64,000 nt of DNA from the NCBI GenBank assembly GCA_964609625.1, contig CAZSRS010000002.1:62001-126000 (forward strand), written 5' to 3'. The first letter of the stretch is position 1. Every line of letters starts with the position of its first letter. The notes beneath the pieces are model-generated. The model was given only the letters and a program-made list of their open reading frames with translations. It was not told the DNA's origin and ran no database searches. The stretch comes from G963674665 sp964609625. Lineage in GTDB: Bacteria; Desulfobacterota; Desulfovibrionia; Desulfovibrionales; Desulfovibrionaceae. Shown here one piece after another: positions 18,586 to 28,030 of this stretch. The position numbers and the translations under genes are program-made.

Positions 18586-18872
18586 GGTTCTTCTCTCGAT
18601 GGGTGTGTGAGGATGCTGCCCGCGTTGCGAAACGAGGTCAGCTCCCAGCAGTCACGCTCCTGGTCGTGGCGCAGGATGAATTCGCCGGGCACGCCCCTGG
18701 AGCAGACCTTGAAATAGCGATGATCCGGCCCAAGCCAGCGGTCCACCACCTCGTCCACCTCCCGCCTGCGCCCCCCGAGTTCGAACCACCGGGGCGTCTC
18801 CTCGCCCCGGTAGCCGGCGTAACACCCCACGCGCACCCGCAGGGGGCGTTGTTCGGAATATCCTTGTTCCAT
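18582..18872 (-). CDS. DUF6504-like small cytoplasmic protein
   Basis: 96 aa. The pattern of a small family is visible: RVGCYAGYRGEETPRWFELG, then EVDRWLGPDHRYFKV-like EVVDRWLGPDHRYFKV, FILRHD and WELTSF. Proteins like this occur widely without known function. It shares an ATGA overlap with the amidohydrolase downstream, so the two are likely translated together. Confidence 0.65.
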   Translation of the reverse strand: MEQGYSEQRPLRVRVGCYAGYRGEETPRWFELGGRRREVDEVVDRWLGPDHRYFKVCSRGVPGEFILRHDQERDCWELTSFRNAGSILTHPSREEP

Positions 18873-19010
18873 GCGCTGGGTATACCGCTTTTTTCCTCAA
18901 GGGGCAAAACAAGGAAGGGATTAGACTTGAATTTTCGATTAGACACACGCTTGTCCTGCTGATAGGTTGGAGTGCCTGCCCCAAGCGTAAACCACACAAG
19001 TGAGGACGGA

Positions 19011-19829
19011 ATGCGAGTATTGCGAGTACGATATCAGGACCACATCTTTTACGGCGCCCTGCACCAGGCCGAGGCCGAGGGGCAGGATGCGCCACAGCTC
19101 TTTGTCCAATGTCTGAACAGGGAACTCGGGCTCGATGGTCCCATCCCCCTCAAGCAGTGCGCCGTGCTCCCGCCGGTGGTGCCCACCAAGATCATCTGCC
19201 TGGCCGTGAACTACCGCGCCCATGCCACTGAGATGGGTCACGCCATCCCCGAGGAACCGGTGCTCTTCCTCAAGGCGCCCTCCGCCGTCATCGGTAGCGG
19301 CCAGCCCATCGTGCTGCCGCGAATGTCGCAGCACGTGGACTTCGAGGGCGAGATGGCTATCGTCCTGGGCAAGGTCTGCCGCAATGTGGCGCCCGAGGAC
19401 GTGCCTCCGCATATCTTCGGCTTTTCCTGCGCCAACGACGTCACGGCCCGGGACCTGCAAAAACGCGACGGTCAATACGGCCGGGCCAAGGGTTTCGACA
19501 GCTTCGCCCCGGTGGGGCCGTGGATCGAGACCCAGGTGGCCGACCCCGACGACCTGACCCTGCGCACCACGGTCAACGGTGAACTCCGCCAGGAAGGCAA
19601 CACCTCGGACATGATCTTTTCACCTTACGAGATCGTCAGCCGTATCTCGCAGGTCATGACCCTGTTCCCCGGCGACGTGATCCTCACGGGCACGCCCCCT
19701 GGCGTGGGACCGCTGGCGCCTGGCGACGAGGTGCGTGTGGAGATCGAATCCGTGGGCACGCTGATCAACCCTGTGGTCGCCGAATCCGACCTCATGGAAG
19801 AATCGCCCCCGGACTCGCCCCTGCAATAG
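19011..19829 (+). CDS. Fumarylacetoacetate hydrolase-family protein
   Basis: 272 aa. Start at ATG 19011 after GAGGACGG. The FAH catalytic fold is clear: a short N-terminal domain, ICLAVNYRAHATEMG near residue 65, then the metal-binding core with ligands in DFEGEMAIVLGK, ANDVTARDLQ and GFDSFAPVGPW. LTGTPPGVGPLAPGD completes the family pattern. Such enzymes hydrolyse or decarboxylate beta-diketo acids such as acylpyruvates or oxaloacetate. The substrate cannot be told from sequence. Confidence 0.88.
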   Translation: MRVLRVRYQDHIFYGALHQAEAEGQDAPQLFVQCLNRELGLDGPIPLKQCAVLPPVVPTKIICLAVNYRAHATEMGHAIPEEPVLFLKAPSAVIGSGQPIVLPRMSQHVDFEGEMAIVLGKVCRNVAPEDVPPHIFGFSCANDVTARDLQKRDGQYGRAKGFDSFAPVGPWIETQVADPDDLTLRTTVNGELRQEGNTSDMIFSPYEIVSRISQVMTLFPGDVILTGTPPGVGPLAPGDEVRVEIESVGTLINPVVAESDLMEESPPDSPLQ

Positions 19830-19941
19830 CGGAGATTCCCATCGATGGATCGAGGGGGCGCCTGCCGTACCCCCTGACATCCCACATCCAGCCACCCAAC
19901 GGAGCACTCGAGCGGTTTTTTCTGCATCGAAAAAAACCGGC

Positions 19942-19970
19942 TTGCATATTTCCACCATCGGGCGTATGTG
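19942..19970 (+). promoter_or_regulatory. Possible promoter of rpsB-tsf, next to an A/T-stemmed inverted repeat
   Basis: TTGCAT followed after 17 bases by TATGTG, 120 bases before rpsB, giving an approximately 105-base leader. Just upstream (19913-19939) a 9-bp inverted repeat CGGTTTTTT/AAAAAACCG may end the preceding FAH transcript. The -10 match is weak. Confidence 0.35.
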
Positions 19971-20089
19971 GATGCGTTCATGATCAACACACATCCCGAG
20001 TCCGCCCCTTGTGGTGTTCCCACGGCCCTGCCCGGGAATCTGGGGGAGAAACGGCCGGGATGGAGGAAAAACCATTTCAAGGAGTTCAC

Positions 20090-20866
<777 letters not shown>

Positions 20867-20929
20867 GACTCGGCGGCCGTACATCGAGAATATCCGCTGG
20901 CCCTCGCGGCCAATGACAAGGAGAGGAAC

Positions 20930-21535
20930 ATGGCTATCAGCGCCCAAACGGTCAAGGCCCTGCGTGACAAGACAGGCGCCGGCATGATGGATTGCAAGAA
21001 GGCCCTCCAGGAATCCGGAGGCGACGAGGAAAAGGCCATTGTCTGGCTTCGGCAGAAAGGCCTGTCCAAGGCGGCCAAGCGCGCCGGCCGCACCGCCTCG
21101 GAAGGCCTTATCGGCTCCTACATCCACAACACCGGCAAAATCGGCGTCATGGTCGAGCTGAAGTGCGAGACCGACTTCGTGGCCCGTGGTGAACGCTTCC
21201 AGCAGCTGGCCAAGGACATCGCCATGCAGATCGCCGCGGCCAACCCGGTGTGCGTCAGCCCCGAACAGCTCCCCCAGGACCTGCTGGAAAAGGAAAAATC
21301 CATCTACCGCGAACAGGCCCTGGCCGAAGGCAAGCCCGCCAACATCGCCGACAAGATCGTCGAGGGCCGCGTGCAGAAGTACTACAAGGAGGCCTGCCTC
21401 CTGGAGCAGCCCTTCATCAAGGACGACAAACTCGCCATCAAGGACTTGGTCAACGACCTGGTGGCCGTGCTGGGCGAGAAGATCGAAATCGGGCGCTTCG
21501 TGCGCATGGAGTTGGGCGCGGACGCGGAAGAATAA
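20930..21535 (+). CDS. tsf: Elongation factor Ts (short form)
   Basis: 201 aa, against about 283 in E. coli. This is the short EF-Ts form with a single core subdomain, as in Thermus. The N-terminal UBA-like module reads ISAQTVKALRDKTGAGMMDC, followed by KKALQE and GLSKAAKRAGRTASEGL. EF-Ts reloads EF-Tu with GTP. Start after AAGGAGAGGAAC. A strong terminator closes the transcript. Confidence 0.97.
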   Translation: MAISAQTVKALRDKTGAGMMDCKKALQESGGDEEKAIVWLRQKGLSKAAKRAGRTASEGLIGSYIHNTGKIGVMVELKCETDFVARGERFQQLAKDIAMQIAAANPVCVSPEQLPQDLLEKEKSIYREQALAEGKPANIADKIVEGRVQKYYKEACLLEQPFIKDDKLAIKDLVNDLVAVLGEKIEIGRFVRMELGADAEE

Positions 21536-21550
21536 CGCCAAACACTGTCA

Positions 21551-21576
21551 AACGGGCTTTCGAGCCCGTTTTTTTT
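21551..21576 (+). terminator. Rho-independent terminator of rpsB-tsf
   Basis: Stem AACGGGCT/AGCCCGTT with a TTCG tetraloop and a run of eight T residues, 15 bases after the tsf stop. Confidence 0.93.
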
Positions 21577-21723
21577 CCGCCCGACTTGCTCTTTTCCACA
21601 TTTGCTGTACCATCGCACGGATGTGACATTGCATGGATACTTGCGGGGCGGCCCAAGGCCGCCCCGTTGTCCTGACACCCTGCCCGACCACAACCCCCTG
21701 CATCGGGGAAGACAAAGGAAGTC

Positions 21724-22443
21724 ATGAGTTCACTCCGCTTTTCCAGAATCCTGCTCAAGCTCAGCGGCGAGGCCCTGGCCGGCGACAAAGACTTCGGCAT
21801 CGACACCGATACCCTCCACTCCTTCAGCAAGGAGATCGCCGAAGTGGCCAACCTCGGCGTCCAGCTCTCCCTGGTCATCGGTGGCGGCAACATTTTCAGG
21901 GGCATGGCCGCCTCGGAACGCGGCATGGACCGCGCCAGCGCCGACTACATGGGCATGCTCGCCACGGTCATGAACGCCCTGGCCGTTCAGGACTCCCTGG
22001 AAAAGACCGGACTCGACACCCGCGTGCTCTCCGCCATCAGCATGCGCGAAGTCTGCGAGCCCTACATCCGGCGCCGCGCCATACGGCATCTGGAAAAGGG
22101 GCGCGTGGTCATCTTCGCGGCCGGTACGGGCAACCCCTTCTTCACCACGGACACGGCCGCGGCCCTCAGGGCCATGGAAGTCAAGGCCCAGGCCATTCTC
22201 AAGGCCACCAAGGTGAACGGCGTCTACGACAAGGACCCGGTCAAACATCCCGATGCCGTCATGTACTCCACGGTCACCTTTGACGAAGCCCTGCAAAAGC
22301 ACCTGAAAGTCATGGACGCCACCGCCATCTCCCTGGCCATGGACAACAACCTGCCCATCATCGTATTCAACCTCAAGGTTCAGGGAAACATCAAGCGCGT
22401 TGTCCTGGGTGAAAACGTCGGTACCATTGTCCAAGGAGGATAA
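21724..22443 (+). CDS. pyrH: UMP kinase PyrH
   Basis: 239 aa. It phosphorylates UMP to UDP with ATP; it belongs to the amino-acid-kinase fold, is hexameric and is allosterically controlled. Signatures: ILLKLSGEALAGD at the start, VIGGGNIFRGM, RRAIRHLEKGRVVIFAAGTG and KATKVNGVYDKDP. Upstream, a 9-bp hairpin GGGGCGGCC/GGCCGCCCC (21644-21664) may act as an attenuator or secondary terminator. It heads the run pyrH-frr-uppS-cdsA-dxr-rseP. Confidence 0.97.
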   Translation: MSSLRFSRILLKLSGEALAGDKDFGIDTDTLHSFSKEIAEVANLGVQLSLVIGGGNIFRGMAASERGMDRASADYMGMLATVMNALAVQDSLEKTGLDTRVLSAISMREVCEPYIRRRAIRHLEKGRVVIFAAGTGNPFFTTDTAAALRAMEVKAQAILKATKVNGVYDKDPVKHPDAVMYSTVTFDEALQKHLKVMDATAISLAMDNNLPIIVFNLKVQGNIKRVVLGENVGTIVQGG

Positions 22444-22449
22444 CCGATC

Positions 22450-23004
22450 ATGAATACGCTCATTAAGGATTGCAAGGAACGCATGAGCAAGGCCATGCAG
22501 AGCCTGGACAAGGATTTTTCCAAGCTGCGCACGGGGCGCGCCTCCTCACTGCTCGTGGAAGACATCCGCGTGGACTATTACGGCACGCCCACGCCCCTCA
22601 ACCAGATCGCTTCCATCGCCGTCCCGGACAGCCGCACCATCACCATTCAGCCCTGGGACCGCAACGCCTTCTCGGACGTCGAAAAGGCCATCCTCAAGTC
22701 CGACCTCGGCCTGACCCCCGTCAACGACGGCAAGATCATCCGCATCAGCATCCCGGCCCTCACCGAGGAACGGCGCAAGGATCTCGTGAAGGTGGCCAAG
22801 AAGTACACCGAAGAGGCCAAGATAGCCGTGCGCAACGTACGCCGCGACGCCAACGACAGCCTCAAGAAGTTGAAGAACGACAAGGAAATCACCGAGGACG
22901 ACATGCGCAAGGGGCAGGACGACGTGCAGAAACTCACCGACGAGTTCGTGGCCAAGGCCGACGAAATCTTTGCAAACAAGGAAAAAGAGATCATGGAGAT
23001 CTAG
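22450..23004 (+). CDS. frr: Ribosome recycling factor
   Basis: 184 aa, family length. It splits post-termination ribosomes together with EF-G. Visible: KLRTGRASSLLVEDIRVDYY, TPLNQIASIAVPDSRTITI, PWDRNAFSDVEKAI and the long C-terminal helix ending FVAKADEIFANKEKEIMEI. It lies six bases after pyrH. Confidence 0.98.
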   Translation: MNTLIKDCKERMSKAMQSLDKDFSKLRTGRASSLLVEDIRVDYYGTPTPLNQIASIAVPDSRTITIQPWDRNAFSDVEKAILKSDLGLTPVNDGKIIRISIPALTEERRKDLVKVAKKYTEEAKIAVRNVRRDANDSLKKLKNDKEITEDDMRKGQDDVQKLTDEFVAKADEIFANKEKEIMEI

Positions 23005-23006
23005 CC

Positions 23007-23732
23007 CTGGCCACCTCCCCGCTTCCCTCGCATATCGCCATCATCATGGATGGCAACGGGCGCTGGGCCAGGAACAGGCAACTCCCTCGCAGCAAAGGCC
23101 ACGAGGCCGGTACCCGCGCGGCCAAAGCCACTGTCACCGCCTGCCGGCAGCGCGGCATACAGCACCTCACCCTCTACACCTTTTCCAAGGAGAACTGGGC
23201 CAGACCCGCAGAGGAGGTCTCCTTTCTCTTCGATCTGCTGGCCAAGTTCCTCGGCAACGAGACCGACACCCTGATCAAACAGTCCGTGCGCCTCTGCATC
23301 CTGGGCGAACTGGACGACCTCCCCTTCCTGGCCCGGCAGGCGGTCAAGCATACTTGCGCCAAGACCGCCCACTGCGACGCCATGGTCCTCAACCTCGCCC
23401 TGAACTACTCGGGACGCGCCGAAATCCTGCGCGCATGCAAGAACCTGCTCAAGCAGGGAATCCACCCCGAGGATCTCGACGAGGAGCGCTTCAAGGACTT
23501 CCTTTACACCGCGAACCAGCCCGACCCGGACTTGATCATCCGCACCAGCGGCGAACTCAGGCTCAGCAACTACCTCCTCTACCAGTCCGCCTACAGCGAA
23601 CTCTACTTCACCGACACCCTCTGGCCCGACTTCGACGAAACCGAACTGGACAAGGCCCTGGAGTCCTACGCCAAACGCAAGAGGCGCTTCGGATTGGCCA
23701 GTGAGCCGCCCCGGAACGGTGAGCCGACATGA
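23007..23732 (+). CDS. uppS: Isoprenyl (undecaprenyl) diphosphate synthase UppS, probable CTG start
   Basis: About 241 aa. It makes the C55 lipid carrier for peptidoglycan by cis-prenyl condensation. Motifs: HIAIIMDGNGRWA with the catalytic Asp, NLALNYSGRAEI, DLIIRTSGELRLSNYLLYQS and the C-terminal WPDFDE. No ATG, GTG or TTG lies in frame before the conserved HIAIIMDGN. The best start is CTG at 23007, two bases after the frr stop, with GGAG (22995-22998) eight bases upstream. It would begin ATSPLPSHIAI, the usual family length. Its stop overlaps cdsA. Confidence 0.93.
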   Translation: MATSPLPSHIAIIMDGNGRWARNRQLPRSKGHEAGTRAAKATVTACRQRGIQHLTLYTFSKENWARPAEEVSFLFDLLAKFLGNETDTLIKQSVRLCILGELDDLPFLARQAVKHTCAKTAHCDAMVLNLALNYSGRAEILRACKNLLKQGIHPEDLDEERFKDFLYTANQPDPDLIIRTSGELRLSNYLLYQSAYSELYFTDTLWPDFDETELDKALESYAKRKRRFGLASEPPRNGEPT

Positions 23733-24550
23733 CCATCTCGACGCACGGCAAACGCTGGATCACCTCCCTGCTGTTGCTTCCGGTCCTTGGCTGCACCGTC
23801 TATTTCGGTGGCTGGTGGCTCTTCGCCCTGGTTCTGATCGTCAGTTGCGTGGGGCAATACGAATTCCTGGCCCTGTTCCGCCCCCAGCGGCCCTTGCTCC
23901 CGGCCCTGCTCCACCTCTGCCTCGGCACGGCGCTGCTGCTCGCATCCATGCAAAGCGGCCCACCGGCCGCGGCAATCGTGTTTATTACGGCGTTCTGGAT
24001 CGCCGCCTTGCTTTTCCTGTTCCACTTCTCCGGCAACACCGCATCCGCGGACTTCACGGGAGCGTTGTTGCTCCTCGGCGGCCTGGCCTATCTGCCCGGT
24101 AGTCTGCAATTCGCCTTCCACCTCGCCCCCCTGGAGATACTCTACCTGCTGGCCGCCGTGTTCGCTTCGGACACCGGTGCCTACTACGCCGGGAGCACCA
24201 TGGGCGGTCCAAAGGTCTGGCCATCCGTCAGCCCCAAAAAGACCTGGGCCGGCAGTTTCGGCGGCATGCTCGCTTGTCTGCTCGTCAGCCTGCCCTTTGC
24301 CCTGCTCTGGGAAGGCAAACCCTGGGGCGGGCTGTCCTTGCCCCTCTGGCTGCTCTTGGCCGCGCTGCTCAACGTGGCGACCCAGTTCGGCGACTTCTTC
24401 GAATCCGCCCTCAAGCGCAAGCAGCAGGTCAAGGACTCCGGCACCTTTCTGCCCGGCCATGGCGGCGTGCTGGACCGCATCGACGGCCTGCTTCTGGCCC
24501 TGCCGGTTTACATGGCTTGCAGAACCCTGTATCAGCTTGCAAACAGCTGA
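23729..24550 (+). CDS. cdsA: Phosphatidate cytidylyltransferase CdsA
   Basis: 273 aa integral membrane protein with about eight hydrophobic segments. It makes CDP-diacylglycerol from phosphatidic acid. The family signature is at the C-terminal end: SPKKTWAGSFGGM, then FESALKRKQQVKDSGTF and PGHGGVLDRIDGLL. It overlaps uppS by ATGA. PlsC, encoded elsewhere in the window, supplies its substrate. Confidence 0.96.
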   Translation: MTISTHGKRWITSLLLLPVLGCTVYFGGWWLFALVLIVSCVGQYEFLALFRPQRPLLPALLHLCLGTALLLASMQSGPPAAAIVFITAFWIAALLFLFHFSGNTASADFTGALLLLGGLAYLPGSLQFAFHLAPLEILYLLAAVFASDTGAYYAGSTMGGPKVWPSVSPKKTWAGSFGGMLACLLVSLPFALLWEGKPWGGLSLPLWLLLAALLNVATQFGDFFESALKRKQQVKDSGTFLPGHGGVLDRIDGLLLALPVYMACRTLYQLANS

Positions 24551-24570
24551 CACCCGGACCAAACCCCACG

Positions 24571-25818
24571 ATGACTGGAATATCCCCCCGCACCTACATT
24601 TCCGCGTTGCAGGAATCCCGCCTTGCCGGCGATTTCCCCCGCACCGTCACTATCCTCGGCAGCACCGGCTCCATCGGCCGCAACGCCCTCAGGGTGGTCG
24701 AGCAAAACATGGAGCACTTCCAGGTCGTGGCCCTGGCAGGTGCGCGCAACGTGGACATGCTCGCCAGGCAGGCCGCTGTCTGGCGCCCCAGCTATCTCGG
24801 CGTGCTGGAACCCGAAGGCGCCGAACGACTGCGCTCCCTGCTGCCCTTGGGCTACGATCCGGAAATCGTCGTGGGGCAGGAGGGGTACGTGGCCCTGGCC
24901 ACGCTGCCCGAGGTCTCCCTGGTCCTGGCCGCCCAGGTGGGAGCGGCCGGATTGCGGCCGTCACTGGCCGCGGCCGGCGCGGGTAAGATCGTCGCCCTGG
25001 CCAACAAGGAATCCCTGGTCCTGGCCGGTGAACTCTTCCGCACGGTCTGCGCCTCCAGCGGCGCCGTGATCCTGCCCGTGGACTCGGAGCACAACGCCCT
25101 GTTCCAGACCCTCATGGGGCACGACATCCGCCACCTGCGCAAGCTCGTGCTCACCGCCTCGGGCGGCCCCTTCAGGGGGCGTTCCTACCAGGACCTGGAA
25201 CACGTCACGGCCCACGACGCCCTCAAGCACCCCAACTGGTCCATGGGGGCCAAGATCACCATCGATTCCGCCACACTGATGAACAAGGGCTTGGAGTTCA
25301 TCGAGGCCCACATGCTCTATGGCATCCCGCCCGAGGACATCCAGGTGGTGGTGCACCCCCAGAGCATCATCCACTCCCTGGTGGAGTACCATGACGGCTC
25401 CCTGCTCGCGCACCTGGGCATGCCCGACATGCGCATCCCCATCGCCTATTGCATGGCCTTTCCGCAACGGTTACCCCTGCCCATGGAACCCCTGAACCTC
25501 CTGCGCTGCGGCCCCCTGACTTTCGAGGAGCCGGACCTCGCGGCCTTTCCCTGCCTGGACCTGGCCATGCAGACCCTGGATCCGGCCTTGGGCGGCCAAG
25601 GACAGCGCGTGGTGCTGAACGCGGCCAACGAAATGGCCGTGGCCGCCTTCCTCGAGGAAAGGATCGGATTCAACCAGATCCCGGCCCTGCTCCGCACCTG
25701 CCTGGAGCGTTATCAGACCGGAGACACCGCCCCGCCCGAGACCGTGGAAGATATCGTGGAACTGGACGCCCTGGCCCGGATCATGGCCCAAGAGGCGACC
25801 CAGGCCTTGACCAAATAG
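24571..25818 (+). CDS. dxr: 1-deoxy-D-xylulose-5-phosphate reductoisomerase
   Basis: 415 aa. It catalyses the NADPH-dependent second step of the MEP isoprenoid pathway and so feeds UppS. ATG at 24571. The NADPH-binding loop is TILGSTGSIGRNAL (about residues 26-39). ALANKESLVLAGE, VDSEHNALFQ (metal and substrate ligands), HPNWSMGAKITIDSATLMNK and LNAANEMAVAAFLE are all present. The N-terminus is about 20 residues longer than usual. Confidence 0.97.
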   Translation: MTGISPRTYISALQESRLAGDFPRTVTILGSTGSIGRNALRVVEQNMEHFQVVALAGARNVDMLARQAAVWRPSYLGVLEPEGAERLRSLLPLGYDPEIVVGQEGYVALATLPEVSLVLAAQVGAAGLRPSLAAAGAGKIVALANKESLVLAGELFRTVCASSGAVILPVDSEHNALFQTLMGHDIRHLRKLVLTASGGPFRGRSYQDLEHVTAHDALKHPNWSMGAKITIDSATLMNKGLEFIEAHMLYGIPPEDIQVVVHPQSIIHSLVEYHDGSLLAHLGMPDMRIPIAYCMAFPQRLPLPMEPLNLLRCGPLTFEEPDLAAFPCLDLAMQTLDPALGGQGQRVVLNAANEMAVAAFLEERIGFNQIPALLRTCLERYQTGDTAPPETVEDIVELDALARIMAQEATQALTK

Positions 25819-25842
25819 CCTTCGGAAACTATCTCTGCGCTC

Positions 25843-26922
25843 ATGACCAGCATACTCGCCGTTATCATTGTTTTCGGCCTGCTCATCGCCTTCCACGAAC
25901 TCGGGCACTTTCTCGTGGCCAAGGCCCTGGGCATCGGCGTCAAGACCTTTTCCCTGGGCTTTCCACCCAAGCTCCTGTCCATCGTCAGGGGGCAGACCGA
26001 ATACCGCATCTCCCTGGTGCCCTTGGGCGGCTATGTCCAGCTCGTGGGCGAGAGCCGCGAGGACGACGTGCCCGAAGGCTTCACCGCGCGGCAGAGCTTC
26101 ATGAAACGGCCGGCCTGGCAGCGCATGCTTGTGGTGGCGGCAGGTCCGCTGTTCAACTTCTTCCTGGCCATCGTGCTCTACTGGCTGGTGTTCGCCGTCG
26201 GCGGCATGGTCCACTCCCTGCCGATCATCGGCACGGTGCAGGAGGACAGCCCGGCCATGGTCGCCGGCATGCAGCCCGGAGACCGCGTCCTGTCCATCGA
26301 CGGCCAGGAAACGCAATACTGGGCCGACATCCCCACGATCGTCAAACGTAGCGAAGGAAGGGAACTCAGTCTGGTGTTGGAGCGCGACGCGGTCCAGATG
26401 ACCCTGCGAATCACCCCCAAGCTGATGGTCGCCAAGAACATCTTCGGCGAGGAGATCAAGACGCCGCTCATCGGTATCGGCCCCTCCGAGCAGACCATCC
26501 ACGTGCCCATGGGCCTGGGTGACGCCGCGGTCCAAGGCGTGGTCCAGACCTGGGAAATGATCGGTCTGATGTTCACGGGCCTGATCAAGCTCATCGAGCG
26601 GGTGATCCCCGTGGATTCGGTGGGCGGGCCGATCATGATCATCCAGATGGTGCACCAGCAGGCCAGCCAGGGAATGCTCAGCCTGATGTGGCTCACCGCG
26701 CTCATCAGCATCAACCTGGGTATCATCAACCTGCTGCCCATCCCGGTACTGGACGGCGGGCACCTGATCTTCTACGGCTACGAGACCGTCCGGGGCAAGC
26801 CCATGAGCCCGAAGGTGCAGGATCTGACCATCAAGATCGGCCTGGGCCTCATCGTGCTGCTCCTGCTCCTGGCGACGTACAATGACTTGCAGCGCAATTT
26901 CCCCTGGCTCTCGATCCATTGA
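25843..26922 (+). CDS. rseP: Site-2 protease RseP (RIP metalloprotease)
   Basis: 359 aa with a single PDZ domain. The zinc motif FHELGH (about residues 16-21) lies in the first membrane helix. The second motif NLLPIPVLDGGHL near 298 gives the third ligand Asp. The PDZ region reads IGTVQEDSPAMVAGMQPGDRV-like (split: IGTVQEDSPAMVAGMQ, PGDRVLSIDG). It cleaves membrane-embedded anti-sigma factors and signal-peptide remnants. It lies 24 bases after dxr. Confidence 0.95.
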   Translation: MTSILAVIIVFGLLIAFHELGHFLVAKALGIGVKTFSLGFPPKLLSIVRGQTEYRISLVPLGGYVQLVGESREDDVPEGFTARQSFMKRPAWQRMLVVAAGPLFNFFLAIVLYWLVFAVGGMVHSLPIIGTVQEDSPAMVAGMQPGDRVLSIDGQETQYWADIPTIVKRSEGRELSLVLERDAVQMTLRITPKLMVAKNIFGEEIKTPLIGIGPSEQTIHVPMGLGDAAVQGVVQTWEMIGLMFTGLIKLIERVIPVDSVGGPIMIIQMVHQQASQGMLSLMWLTALISINLGIINLLPIPVLDGGHLIFYGYETVRGKPMSPKVQDLTIKIGLGLIVLLLLLATYNDLQRNFPWLSIH

Positions 26923-26949
26923 AGCCGCGCATCCTTGTGAGCACCCCGC

Positions 26950-26971
26950 GCCGGCCGATTCTACGGCCGGC
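26950..26971. other. Perfect hairpin between rseP and tsaB
   Basis: GCCGGCCG, six-base loop ATTCTA, CGGCCGGC. There is no T-run, so it is not a classical terminator. It may protect the 3' end or lower read-through into tsaB. Confidence 0.45.
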
Positions 26972-26997
26972 ATTGAATCCATGCTCCACGGCAAATT

Positions 26998-27837
26998 ATG
27001 AAACCACTGGGTGACCCTCGTTCCGCTCCACAGCCCCAGGGGCTGTACATCGCCTGCAACGCCGCGGAGGAGCATCTGCATGTCGTGCTCGGCGGGGCAG
27101 ACGGCCCGCCCCTGTATGTGCAGGAGTTCCGAGCCCCGGCCCAGGCCATGCGTTTTCTGGCGCCGGCCCTGGCCCACGCCTTCGCCAGCCTGGGCCTGAC
27201 GCCCGAGACCCTGGCCCAACGACTGACCGGCATCGCCTGCGTTCGCGGACCGGGCAACTTCACGGGCCTGCGGCTCTCCCTGTCCACGGCCCTGGGTCTG
27301 GCCAAGGGCCTGAAGATCCCCCTGGCCGGCATCGACTACCTGCCTTTGCTGGCCCAATCCTGCCTCGCCCTCTGCCCCCCGGTGCTGCGTGGGGAGTACC
27401 GCACCCTGTGGATCGTCACCCATGCCCGCAGGGGGGAGTGCTATCTCCAGGGCTTCGACATCGCCACCGCTCCGGGCAGTGCCACGCCCATGGGCGATGC
27501 GGTCGTGGTGCCACTGCACGAACTCGGGGGCGTGACCGCCTCGGCCCCACGCCCCTGCATGCTGCTGGGCAGCGGACTGCGGCGGTATCCCGGCCTGGAA
27601 GCCTCTTTGCCCCAGGACGCCGTCCTGCTCCCGCCGCTCTGGGACCAGCCTCACCCCGCCCTACTGCTCCAGGCCGCGGTGAGGGCGTCCTACGGCTCTG
27701 CCGCCGTGGCGCCGCTTTATCTGCGGGTATCCGACGCCGAAGAGAACCTGCCCCACATCGCGCGCAAACAGGGGCGCGATCCCGAGGCCATGCGCCGGGA
27801 CTTCGAGCATCTTACCTCCTTGTCTCACGAAGGTTGA
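26998..27837 (+). CDS. tsaB: tRNA threonylcarbamoyladenosine synthesis protein TsaB
   Basis: 279 aa. TsaB scaffolds TsaD and TsaE in t6A37 modification of ANN-decoding tRNAs. The diagnostic stretch is CVRGPGNFTGLRLSLSTALG near residues 80-100, with an ASKHA-fold N-terminus (LYIACNAAEEHLHVVL). The C-terminus (APLYLRVSDAEENLP) matches the PxYLR motif of the family. It lacks the usual early Asp-Thr (LxIDT); this is not unusual, since TsaB is not itself catalytic. Confidence 0.88.
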   Translation: MKPLGDPRSAPQPQGLYIACNAAEEHLHVVLGGADGPPLYVQEFRAPAQAMRFLAPALAHAFASLGLTPETLAQRLTGIACVRGPGNFTGLRLSLSTALGLAKGLKIPLAGIDYLPLLAQSCLALCPPVLRGEYRTLWIVTHARRGECYLQGFDIATAPGSATPMGDAVVVPLHELGGVTASAPRPCMLLGSGLRRYPGLEASLPQDAVLLPPLWDQPHPALLLQAAVRASYGSAAVAPLYLRVSDAEENLPHIARKQGRDPEAMRRDFEHLTSLSHEG

Positions 27838-27960
27838 GCATCCTCACTGCATTCCGTTGCCGCGCTAAAGATTTTCGGTGGAACTGACGATGTAGCTGGT
27901 GGCGCCCCTGGTCTGCACGGGTCTTGTCCTTGGTCTGGACCTTGCTCATGCACCGATGTG

Positions 27961-27976
27961 TGGCACCTGATTTGCA
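27961..27976 (+). promoter_or_regulatory. Sigma-54 promoter of fliD-fliS
   Basis: TGGCACCTGATTTGCA, with GG at 27962-27963 and GC at 27974-27975, exactly ten bases apart as required by RpoN. Transcription would start near 27987, about 44 bases before fliD. Confidence 0.85.
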
Positions 27977-28030
27977 GTCCCAGGGCGGGGACCTCTTGCA
28001 GGAAAACTTTGCCCACATGGGAGCCACGCC

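Noticed and set aside
20930..21535. Short EF-Ts as a truncated gene
   Set aside because: The start and end are both family-like and the 200-residue form is normal in several phyla.
25471..27654. Long minus-strand frame across dxr, rseP and tsaB
   Set aside because: It crosses three well-supported genes on the other strand and shows no domain; a compositional shadow.
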